The notes: a model not told the origin generated them from the sequence alone. DNA of 5,356 bases from Haloarculaceae archaeon (GCA_018609665.1 JAHENN010000124.1:1-5356), one strand, 5' to 3'. Positions 1-5,356 are shown, counted from the first letter of the stretch. Made by a program: numbers and translations.

Positions 1-733
1 CGGCGAGCGTGTCCCGGACGATGGCCGCCGTGGGCTTCTCGTCGGAGTCGACCCGCAGCTCCCGCTGGGAGCCGTCGCCGAAGTGCAGCGCCTGCCCGTA
101 GTGGACGCCCTTCCGGAGCTCGATGGGTCGCCACGTCGAGTCCACGAGGGCGGCGTCGAGCCACTCGGCGACGTCGTCGGCGTTGCCGACCGTCGCCGAC
201 AGCGCCACCACCTGGACGGCCGGGTTGACGCGGCGGAGCTTCGCCAGCGTCACCTCCAGCGTCGGCCCCCGGCCGGGGTCGTCGACCAGGTGGACCTCGT
301 CGGCGACGACGCAGTCGAGGTCGTCGATCCACGGCGCGCCGTTGCGGACCAGCGAGTCGACCTTCTCGCTGGTGGCGACGATGATGTCCCTGTCGGCGAG
401 CCACTCGCCCGTGTCCTCGTAGTCGCCGGTGGCGACGCCGACGGAGACGCCGTGGTCCTCGAAGGCCGCGAACTCCTCGCGCTTCTCGCTGGCCAGCGCC
501 CGAAGCGGGACGATGTACAGCGCCGTGCCGCCCCGCTCGACGGCCGACAGCATCGCCAGCTGGGCGACGAGCGTCTTGCCGCTGGCGGTCGGGACGGAGG
601 CGACGAGGCTCTCGCCGCCGGTCACCCCGGCCTCGACGGCCTCGGCCTGCGGCGGGTACAGCGACTCGATGCCGTCCTCGCGGAGGTGGTCGGCGAACCA
701 CGCGGGGACGCCGGGAGCGTCGGCGACATCCAT
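1..733 (-). CDS. hel308: ATP-dependent DNA helicase Hel308, N-terminal part (runs off left edge)
   Basis: This is a superfamily 2, Ski2-like 3'-to-5' DNA helicase of the archaeal Hel308 family, which in characterised archaea acts on stalled or branched replication forks. I translated the minus strand from ATG at 733 and it stays open to the window edge, giving 244 residues of a protein that is usually about 700-830 long, so the C-terminal RecA lobe, winged helix and ratchet domains lie outside. Visible helicase motifs in order: Q-motif YPPQAEAV (about 26-33), Walker A VPTASGKT (47-54, Lys53), motif Ia PLRALASEK (76-84), motif Ib TSEKVDS (121-127), DEVH Walker B (145-148) and SAT motif III (179-181). 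HYGQALHF after motif III also resembles haloarchaeal Hel308 as I remember it. The start is supported by a TATA-like element 26 bases upstream, implying a leaderless mRNA. It is divergent from the sensor kinase. Family assignment is strong; symbol usage follows the family name. Confidence 0.93.
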   Translation of the reverse strand, partial: MDVADAPGVPAWFADHLREDGIESLYPPQAEAVEAGVTGGESLVASVPTASGKTLVAQLAMLSAVERGGTALYIVPLRALASEKREEFAAFEDHGVSVGVATGDYEDTGEWLADRDIIVATSEKVDSLVRNGAPWIDDLDCVVADEVHLVDDPGRGPTLEVTLAKLRRVNPAVQVVALSATVGNADDVAEWLDAALVDSTWRPIELRKGVHYGQALHFGDGSQRELRVDSDEKPTAAIVRDTLA

Positions 734-758
734 TACCGTCGGGTAGTGCGCCGTCCGA

Positions 759-764
759 TTTAAA
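759..764 (-). promoter_or_regulatory. TATA box for hel308
   Basis: TTTAAA, a perfect palindrome, is the most A/T-rich spot in the divergent intergenic region. Its centre lies about 28 bases before the hel308 ATG at 733, the distance expected between an archaeal TATA box and the transcription start, so transcription would begin at or next to the start codon (leaderless). No Shine-Dalgarno sequence is seen before that ATG. Because the element is symmetric, it could also bind TBP in the other orientation, but for the kinase gene it would be about 76 bases away and a better-placed element exists. Confidence 0.6.
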
Positions 765-805
765 CTGTCGCTCCCGGGGGCCTCGGCGCTCGTTCTCGGT
801 TTCAG

Positions 806-812
806 GTTTATG
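806..812 (+). promoter_or_regulatory. TATA-like element for the sensor kinase gene
   Basis: GTTTATG is centred about 29 bases before the kinase ATG at 838, again the spacing of a haloarchaeal leaderless promoter. The 27 bases between it and the ATG contain no GGAGG-like ribosome site. No convincing operator repeat is visible between the two divergent promoters (roughly 765-805). Confidence 0.5.
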
Positions 813-837
813 TCACCGTGGCACGAAACGGGCGAAC

Positions 838-3675
838 ATGACCGGCGGGGACGGCTCCATCGACGTGCTCCACGTCGACGACGACCCCGGCCTGACCGAG
901 GTGGCCGCGCGGTTCCTCGAGCGGGAGGACCCGCGGCTGGCGGTCGCGACCGAGTCGGAGCCGGCGGCCGCGCTCGAGCGGCTCGCCGGCGGGGGGTTCG
1001 ACTGCATCGTCTCCGACTACGACATGCCGCGGATGGACGGGCTGGAGTTCTTCGAGGCGGTCCGGGAGCGACACCCCGACGTCCCGTTCATCCTCTTCAC
1101 GGGCAAGGGCAGCGAGGCGGTCGCCGGCGAGGCGGTGTCGGCCGGGGTGACCGACTACCTCCAGAAGGAGACGAGCACCGAGCAGTACCGGCTGCTGTCG
1201 AACCGGATCACGAACGCCGTCGACCAGTCCCGGACGGAGGCGCGGCTCGACGAGGAGCGCCGGCGGTTCCGGGTGCTGTTCGAGCAGTTCACCCAGCCGA
1301 CCGTCGAGGTCGAGTACGAGAACGAGGAGCCGATCGTCCGGCGGGTCAACCCCGCCTTCGAGGAGGTGTTCGGCTACGCCGCCGAGGCGATCGTCGGCGA
1401 GTCGCTGGACGAGTACATCGTCCCCGACGGCCAGGAGACGGAGGCCGAACGAATCAACGAGCAGGTGCGCGAGGGCGACCGACTCGCCGCCGAGCAGGTG
1501 ACCCGCCGGACCGCCGACGGCACCCGGGAGTTCCTCCTGCAGAACGCCGTCTACCCGGACGGCTCCGGCGGCTTCGCCATCTACACGGACATCACCGACC
1601 GCCGGGAGCGGGAACGACGCGTCGAGCGGCAGAACGCCCGGCTGTCGGCGCTGTTCGAGAACTTCCCGGAGCCGACGGCCGCCTACGCCCACGAGGGTGG
1701 CGAGCCGACCATCGTCGACGCGAACGAGGCGTTTCTCGACACCTTCGCCGACGGCGAGTCGTCGCTGGCCGGCGAGCCGGTCGACGACCTCGTGATCCCG
1801 CCGGACCGGGAGGCGGAGGCCGAGCGGATCGACGAGCGGGTCCGGGCCGGCGACACCGTCGACGAACACCTCCGCAGGCGGGCCGCCGACGGGCTACGGG
1901 ACTTCCGGTTCCGGAACGTCCCGCTGCCGGACGACGACCGCATCGACGGCTACGGCATCTACGCCGACATCACCGAGCGGCTGCGCCGCGACCGGGAGCT
2001 GCGGCGACGGAACGACCTGTTCCGGGAGGCCCAGGAGCTGGCCGACGTCGGCGGCTGGGAGTACCGGGTCGACGCCGACGAGCTGGTCTGGAGCGAACAG
2101 GTCCGACGCATTCACGACGTCTCCGAGTCGTTCGAGCCGACCCTGGAGACGGCGCTGGAGTTCTACCACCCCGACGACCGCCGGAAGATAGAAGCCGCCT
2201 TCCAGCGGGTTCTCGCCGGGGCGAGCGCCTGCGAGCTGGAGGCCCGCATCGAGACCGCCGACGGCGACGAGCGGTGGGTCCGCACGCACGCCCGCCCGAC
2301 CGTCGAGGACGGCGAGGTCGTCCGCATCCACGGCGCCGTCCAGGACGTCACCGAGCGCAAGGAGCAGCTCGAGACCGTCAGACAGCTCCAGTACCGGACC
2401 CAGCGGCTCATCCGGGCGAGCGACCCGACCGGCGCCGCGGAGACCGCGACCGACATCGCCAGCGAGGCGCTGGAACTCCCCTTTGCCGGCGTCCACCTCG
2501 CCGACGACGAGTGGACGACCCTCGAGCCGGCCGCCGTCACCGCCGACGGCCGCGACCGGCTCGGCGAGGCTCCGACGTACGAGCGGACCGACCCCGACCG
2601 CACCGTCGACCGCCTCAACTGGGGGGTTCTCGAGTCCGGCGAGCCGCTGGTCGTCCAGGACGCCCGCGAGCACGACCTCGTCGACGAGACGGAGACGCCG
2701 ACCCGCAGCGGGATGGTGTTCCCGCTCGGGGACCACGGCGTCGTCTTCGCCGCCTCCCCGGAACCGAACGCGCTGACCCGGTTTGACAGGTGCCTCGCGG
2801 ACATCCTCGCGACGGTGCTGACGGCGGCGCTCGACCGCATCGAGCGGGAGCGGCGGCTCGAGTCGCAGAAGCGGCTGCTCGAGGAGCGGACCGACCGTCT
2901 CGACGAACTGGTGAGCGTCATCAGCCACGACCTCCGCAGCCCGCTGAGCGTCGTCGCGGGACGGCTCGAGATGGCCCGCGACACCGGCGACGACCGCCAC
3001 CTCGAGCGGGCCCTCAGCGCGGCCGAACGGAGCCAGGACATCGTCGGCGACCTCCTGACGCTGGCCCACGAGGAGGACCGCATCACCGACCCCGCGTCGG
3101 TCGCGCTCGACGACGTCGTCCGGGACTGCTGGCGCGACGTCGCGACCGGCACCGCGACGCTCGCCCTCGAGGCCGACGCAACCGTCCGGGCCGACCGCGG
3201 CCGGCTCCGGCAGCTGCTCGAGAACCTCATCCGGAACTCCGTCGAGCACGGCTCGACGAGCCCTCCCTCGCAGGCTCGGGAGGACGCCGTGGAACACGGT
3301 TCCACGAGCCCTCCTTCACAAGCTCAGGAGGACGCCGCTCCGGCGGACCCGCCGACCGCCGGTTCCGTGGCCGCCGACGGTGCCCCGGCGGCCGACGACG
3401 GCGTGACCGTCACCGTCGGCGCCCTCGACGACGGCGAGGGGTTCTACGTCGCCGACGACGGCCCCGGCATCCCGCCGGAGGAACGGGACGCCGTCTTCGA
3501 GAGCGGCTACTCGACCGGCGACGACGGCACCGGGCTGGGGCTGAGCATCGTCGAGCAGGTGGCCCGCGAGCACGGCTGGACGGTCGACCTCGAGGAGAGC
3601 GCCGACGGCGGCGCGCGCTTCGAGTTCGCCGGCGTCGAGTTCGTCGACGACGCCGGCCTGGAGTGGACCGGATGA
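838..3675 (+). CDS. Hybrid sensor histidine kinase: REC-PAS-PAS-PAS-GAF-HisKA-HATPase
   Basis: A 945-residue cytosolic sensor kinase with no signal peptide or membrane segment. Residues 8-125 are a receiver domain: acidic pocket D14-D16, phospho-acceptor D60 in SDYDMP, T88 and K110, so it can itself accept phosphate. Three PAS domains follow (about 140-255, 265-381, 392-507), each ending in a PAC-like D[IV]T[DE]R motif; the third is of the PAS_3 type (GGWEYR, FYHPDD). Residues about 515-668 look like a GAF domain, then a coiled coil leads to the HisKA dimerisation domain with H-box SHDLRSP (His697). The catalytic domain has the N-box NLIRN (N796, N800), G1 DDGPGIP (D873, G875, G877) and G2 GTGLGLSI (897-904). 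Between N-box and G1 there are about 50 extra residues: two 16-residue repeats (802-833) and an Ala/Pro/Asp linker to about 855. ATG at 838 is the first possible start and fits the TATA spacing. All catalytic residues are present, so activity is expected. The sensed signal and output partner are unknown; there is no cognate regulator in the window. Confidence 0.93.
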   Translation: MTGGDGSIDVLHVDDDPGLTEVAARFLEREDPRLAVATESEPAAALERLAGGGFDCIVSDYDMPRMDGLEFFEAVRERHPDVPFILFTGKGSEAVAGEAVSAGVTDYLQKETSTEQYRLLSNRITNAVDQSRTEARLDEERRRFRVLFEQFTQPTVEVEYENEEPIVRRVNPAFEEVFGYAAEAIVGESLDEYIVPDGQETEAERINEQVREGDRLAAEQVTRRTADGTREFLLQNAVYPDGSGGFAIYTDITDRRERERRVERQNARLSALFENFPEPTAAYAHEGGEPTIVDANEAFLDTFADGESSLAGEPVDDLVIPPDREAEAERIDERVRAGDTVDEHLRRRAADGLRDFRFRNVPLPDDDRIDGYGIYADITERLRRDRELRRRNDLFREAQELADVGGWEYRVDADELVWSEQVRRIHDVSESFEPTLETALEFYHPDDRRKIEAAFQRVLAGASACELEARIETADGDERWVRTHARPTVEDGEVVRIHGAVQDVTERKEQLETVRQLQYRTQRLIRASDPTGAAETATDIASEALELPFAGVHLADDEWTTLEPAAVTADGRDRLGEAPTYERTDPDRTVDRLNWGVLESGEPLVVQDAREHDLVDETETPTRSGMVFPLGDHGVVFAASPEPNALTRFDRCLADILATVLTAALDRIERERRLESQKRLLEERTDRLDELVSVISHDLRSPLSVVAGRLEMARDTGDDRHLERALSAAERSQDIVGDLLTLAHEEDRITDPASVALDDVVRDCWRDVATGTATLALEADATVRADRGRLRQLLENLIRNSVEHGSTSPPSQAREDAVEHGSTSPPSQAQEDAAPADPPTAGSVAADGAPAADDGVTVTVGALDDGEGFYVADDGPGIPPEERDAVFESGYSTGDDGTGLGLSIVEQVAREHGWTVDLEESADGGARFEFAGVEFVDDAGLEWTG
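3240..3283 (+). other. Double hairpin of repeat copy 1
   Basis: Hairpin A pairs GTCGAGC (3241-3247) with GCTCGAC (3251-3257) around an ACG loop, extended to 8 bp by C3240-G3258. Hairpin B pairs CCTCCC (3262-3267) with GGGAGG (3278-3283) around a 10-base loop. An alternative pairing GAGCC (3258-3262) with GGCTC (3273-3277) exists in this copy only and would compete with both hairpins. The structures are predicted by eye for RNA or single-stranded DNA; no folding energy was calculated. Confidence 0.75.
3241..3336 (+). repeat. Two tandem 48-bp in-frame repeats inside the kinase ATP-binding domain
   Basis: The unit at 3241-3288 is followed immediately by a second at 3289-3336; they match at 40 of 48 bases. 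Each encodes 16 residues, VEHGSTSPPSQAREDA then VEHGSTSPPSQAQEDA, beginning with the VEHG that normally closes the N-box helix of haloarchaeal kinases, so the insertion duplicates that tetrapeptide. The copies differ at unit positions 3, 6, 12, 15, 27, 30, 33 and 38. Seven differences are synonymous; position 38 changes Arg to Gln. Copy 2 has 7 of 16 codons ending in A or T, against 2 of 16 in copy 1 and few in the surrounding gene. I recall similar VEHGST-type insertions in other haloarchaeal kinases, but this is memory and not checked. It could be a small mobile palindromic element or a locally expanding repeat. Confidence 0.95.
3288..3331 (+). other. Double hairpin of repeat copy 2
   Basis: Hairpin A pairs GTGGAAC (3289-3295) with GTTCCAC (3299-3305) around the same ACG loop, again 8 bp with C3288-G3306. 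Hairpin B pairs CCTCCT (3310-3315) with AGGAGG (3326-3331) around a 10-base loop. Relative to copy 1, pairs C-G to G-C (3243/3255 versus 3291/3303), G-C to A-T (3246/3252 versus 3294/3300) and C-G to T-A (3267/3278 versus 3315/3326) have all changed on both sides, so the stems stay perfect. Confidence 0.75.
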
Positions 3676-3716
3676 CGGCCCCGGCGCCCGCGGCGGGTCG
3701 GGCCACCGGCCGATGA
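3672..3716 (+). CDS. Possible 14-codon linker ORF between kinase and methyltransferase
   Basis: ATG at 3672 overlaps the kinase stop (ATGA, 3672-3675), and its TGA overlaps the methyltransferase ATG by another ATGA (3713-3716). It would encode MTAPAPAAGRATGR, which matches no family I know. A GGAG at 3660-3663 sits 8 bases before its ATG, a plausible ribosome site, whereas nothing similar precedes the methyltransferase ATG. Its likely role, if translated, is to carry ribosomes from the kinase stop to the next start rather than to make a functional peptide. Chance is a real alternative in such GC-rich DNA, where short open frames are common. Confidence 0.3.
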   Translation: MTAPAPAAGRATGR

Positions 3717-4378
3717 CCGCGACCGACGGCGTCTACGACCGGTGGAGCCGCAACCCCCGGGCGCTGCGGCTGCTGTACGCCGTCGCCTTCGCCGGCCGGG
3801 AGGCGACGTTCCGCCGCCGCAGCCGCGAGGCGCTGTCGCCGTCGGCTGGCGAGGCGGTTCTCGAGCTGGGGTGCGGCCGCGGGACGACGCTCGGACCGCT
3901 CCGGGAGGCCGTCGGCCCCGACGGCCGGGTCGTCGGCGTCGACTACAGCCGCGGCATGGCCGAGACGGCGGCGGCGGCCGCCGACCGGTGGGAGAACGTC
4001 CACGTCGTCCGCGGCGACGCGACCGGTCTCGGCGTCCGCGCGGACGCCTTCGACGCGGCCTACGCGGCGATGTCGGTCAGCGCGACCTCCGACCCGACGG
4101 CGGCCGTCGCGACCGCCGCCCGGTGTCTCCGGCCCGACGGCCGGTTCGTGGCCCTCGACGCCCGGCCGTTCCAGCCGCTCCCGCTGCGCGTCCTCAACCC
4201 GCTGGTCGTCCCCGTCCTGCGGGTGCTGACCGACTGGAACCACGCCGCCGACGTCCCCGCGGCGGTCGAGGCGCACTTCGAGACGGCGACCGTCGAGTCG
4301 TACAACGCCGGCACGATATACGTCGTCTCCGGCGCGGGCCCGCGCGACAACGACGGCCGAGACGCGCTACGCGGCTGA
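3713..4378 (+). CDS. Class I SAM-dependent methyltransferase (Methyltransf_11/UbiE-like)
   Basis: A 221-residue soluble protein with a Rossmann-type SAM-binding fold. Motif I is VLELGCGRGT (49-58), the acidic residue that binds the SAM ribose is D77 in VVGVDYS (73-79), GDA (101-103) is the usual adenine-contact motif, DAFDAAYAAMSVS (111-123) is motif II/post-II, and CLRPDGRFVALDA (138-150) is the strand after it. The N-terminal YDRWSRNPRALRLLY helix is typical of small-molecule or lipid/quinone methyltransferases of the UbiE-like group, and a hydrophobic stretch (about 158-172) may contact membrane or a hydrophobic substrate. The substrate cannot be read from sequence. ATG at 3713 is the first start in frame and no ATG or GTG precedes it nearby. 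It begins 37 bases after the kinase stop with no visible promoter, so co-transcription with the kinase is likely. The C-terminus ends in a direct repeat that reaches the neighbouring convergent gene. Confidence 0.9.
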   Translation: MTATDGVYDRWSRNPRALRLLYAVAFAGREATFRRRSREALSPSAGEAVLELGCGRGTTLGPLREAVGPDGRVVGVDYSRGMAETAAAAADRWENVHVVRGDATGLGVRADAFDAAYAAMSVSATSDPTAAVATAARCLRPDGRFVALDARPFQPLPLRVLNPLVVPVLRVLTDWNHAADVPAAVEAHFETATVESYNAGTIYVVSGAGPRDNDGRDALRG

Positions 4379-4391
4379 GACGCGCTACGCG
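4359..4391. repeat. 15-bp direct repeat covering both convergent stop codons
   Basis: GAGACGCGCTACGCG occurs at 4359-4373 and again at 4377-4391, separated by GCT, an 18-base period. The first copy encodes the last residues of the methyltransferase; the second overlaps its TGA and contains the DUF547 stop (TAG on the minus strand, 4387-4385). Because the period is a multiple of three, the first copy carries a second in-frame minus-strand TAG at 4369-4367. Each copy contains CGCG-CTA-CGCG, a weak 4-bp hairpin. It looks like a small tandem duplication; no T-rich archaeal terminator is seen here. Confidence 0.8.
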
Positions 4392-5116
4392 AACCTCCCC
4401 GCGGCCCGCGACCAGTCCCACGACCGGTAGCGGAGCGACGGGTCGGCGTCGGCCGGAATCGCGTCGTACGCCCGGAGGAACCGCCGGATGCCGCGGCCGC
4501 CGCCGAAGTCGCCCCGGTACCACAGGAAGAGCCGCGGCAGGCGGACGACGCCGGCCCCGGGGTCGTAGTCGACCGTCCCCTCGAGGTACGATTCGGTCGC
4601 CAGGTCGAGCTGGTCGTCGATCCGGTCGGGCTCGTAGGCACGGATCGGCGGGCAGCTCTCGGCGCCGCAGTTCAGCGCGAAGTGGATTCGCGAATCGAGG
4701 TCGACCCGGTAGCGGCGCTCGAACGGCCACGGGAGCCGCGGCAGGTAGCCGAGGCCGTACCTCGAGCGGCCGCCCCGGAGGATGCCCTGTTCGATCGCGT
4801 CGAGCCCGAGGTCGTGGCCGGCGACGGTGACGGCGTCGGCCCGGAAGAACCGGACGAACCGCAGCGGGCTCTCGTACAGCGCCGGCCGCCGCTCCAGCAG
4901 CAGCTGCGTGCCGGCGTTGTAGAGGTTCGTCCAGAAGGCCAGCGCCCGCCGGCGGTCGTCGCGGACCGCCGCCAGGTCGTCGTGGTCGTAGCCGGCCAGC
5001 GTCGCGAGCTGTGGGTCGGGGTCGTCGCCGACCTTCGTGGCGACGAGGAGGTCGGCCGCGACCCTCGCCGGCGTCTCGCGGCCCGGCTCGGTCTCGACGG
5101 CGTCGGCGTCGGCCAT
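4385..5116 (-). CDS. DUF547 family protein
   Basis: A 243-residue protein of the DUF547 family, whose biochemical role is not established to my knowledge. The diagnostic blocks are ALAFWTNLYNAGT (58-70) and RIHFALNCGAESCPP (143-157), the latter with His145, Cys150 and Cys155, which are the residues most likely to be catalytic or metal-binding if the protein is an enzyme. Between them lie the conserved FFRADAVTVAGHDLGLDAIEQGILR block (split here at 90-99 and 100-114). The rest includes a YLEGTVDYD strand (177-185) and a final aromatic-rich region (RSWDW, 231-235). No signal peptide or membrane segment is apparent and the N-terminus is acidic, so it is probably cytosolic. The length is typical of a stand-alone family member. 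ATG at 5116 is favoured by a T-rich promoter-like element 26 bases upstream. It faces the methyltransferase tail to tail with 6 bases between them and is presumably a separate transcript. Confidence 0.88.
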   Translation of the reverse strand: MADADAVETEPGRETPARVAADLLVATKVGDDPDPQLATLAGYDHDDLAAVRDDRRRALAFWTNLYNAGTQLLLERRPALYESPLRFVRFFRADAVTVAGHDLGLDAIEQGILRGGRSRYGLGYLPRLPWPFERRYRVDLDSRIHFALNCGAESCPPIRAYEPDRIDDQLDLATESYLEGTVDYDPGAGVVRLPRLFLWYRGDFGGGRGIRRFLRAYDAIPADADPSLRYRSWDWSRAAGRFA

Positions 5117-5356
5117 ACCGTCGGGTCGGGAGCGCCGGAGAAAAGACTGCTGGGGGTGGGCGGCGTCGGCGCCGACACGCGCCTGCTGGGCGTCGGCCGC
5201 GGGAGCGGCGAGCCCCGGGGTCGACCCGCGAGCGCGCGGTGGCGGGCACCGAGACGCCGGAGGCGGCCGTCGAATCCGGGCGGGTCGGCCACGTCTCGGT
5301 GGTCGCCGAGGCCGACGGCACCCCTCAGACCACGCCCCGGACGAGCGCCCCCCAGA
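5117..5356. other. Upstream region of DUF547 gene; no defensible gene
   Basis: Apart from the TATA-like element, these 240 bases are uniformly GC-rich with no RNA gene, terminator or repeat that I can see. On the plus strand, a frame from GTG at 5239 is open to the window edge and has haloarchaeal-looking codon use (39 codons, including GHVSVVAEADG), so the N-terminus of a rightward gene may lie here. It has no TATA box or ribosome site at the right distance and matches no family I recognise. Confidence 0.4.
5140..5145 (-). promoter_or_regulatory. Weak TATA-like element for the DUF547 gene
   Basis: On the minus strand this reads CTTTTC within TCTTTTCT, the only A/T-rich spot in the region, centred about 26 bases before the ATG at 5116. 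The spacing matches the leaderless promoters of the other two leading genes, but the element is pyrimidine-only and lacks a good TATA core. Confidence 0.4.

Noticed and set aside
83..763. Plus-strand open frame of 226 codons opposite hel308
   Set aside because: The minus strand encodes all N-terminal Hel308 motifs here, so this is its antisense shadow.
810..2786. Long open frame (658 codons) on the plus strand overlapping the kinase gene
   Set aside because: Its translation is Arg/Pro-rich low complexity and it lies in a shifted frame of a gene with clear domains; GC-rich DNA leaves such frames open by chance.
1894..3297. Long antisense open frame (467 codons) opposite the kinase
   Set aside because: It mirrors the kinase codons, has no recognisable domain and no promoter signal; a shadow frame.
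3241..3336. CRISPR-like repeat array
   Set aside because: The two units are directly adjacent with no spacers, in frame within a protein domain, and no cas gene is present.
3337..3402. A third, decayed copy of the 48-bp unit
   Set aside because: Only a short GGTTCC match (3361-3366) is visible and neither hairpin is retained; better described as a low-complexity linker.
4379..4384. Transcription terminator between the convergent genes
   Set aside because: There is no T-run on either strand and only weak 4-bp hairpins, so nothing supports a terminator call.
4194..5321. Minus-strand open frame of 375 codons covering the DUF547 gene
   Set aside because: Arg/Pro-rich translation in a different frame from the DUF547 protein, whose diagnostic motifs are intact.

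Overview
The window reads as chromosome of a haloarchaeon (Halobacteria). It is extremely GC-rich with a strong G/C preference at third codon positions. The predicted proteins are rich in Asp and Glu. One gene is a recognisable archaeal Hel308 helicase, and three genes carry a TATA-like element 25-30 bases upstream of the start codon with no room for a leader, the usual haloarchaeal leaderless arrangement. Species cannot be fixed from sequence alone.

Layout, left to right. (1) 1-733, minus strand: the N-terminal third of Hel308, whose C-terminal part lies beyond the left edge. (2) 734-837: a compact divergent intergenic region with one TATA-like element for each direction. (3) 838-3675, plus strand: a 945-residue soluble hybrid sensor kinase (REC, three PAS, GAF, HisKA, HATPase). 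(4) 3672-3716: a possible 14-codon linker ORF overlapping the kinase stop and the next start by ATGA at both ends. (5) 3713-4378, plus strand: a class I SAM-dependent methyltransferase that looks co-transcribed with the kinase. (6) 4385-5116, minus strand: a DUF547 protein, convergent with the methyltransferase and only 6 bases away. (7) 5117-5356: DUF547 upstream region with a TATA-like element and no gene I can defend.

The most unusual object is inside the kinase gene. At 3241-3336, directly after the N-box of the ATP-binding domain, a 48-bp unit (16 codons, VEHGSTSPPSQA[R/Q]EDA) is present twice in tandem. Each copy can form two hairpins. Of the eight base differences between the copies, six fall as three compensatory pairs that keep every stem perfectly paired, and the other two lie in a loop. 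One of these changes alters an amino acid (Arg to Gln). The second copy also has unusually A/T-ending codons for this gene. Together this looks like a small, in-frame, palindromic, possibly mobile or DNA/RNA-structured element living inside a conserved catalytic domain.

Functionally, the kinase and methyltransferase could form a two-gene operon (signal sensing plus an unassigned methylation step), but no partner response regulator or substrate is visible. Hel308 and the DUF547 protein appear to be independent units.
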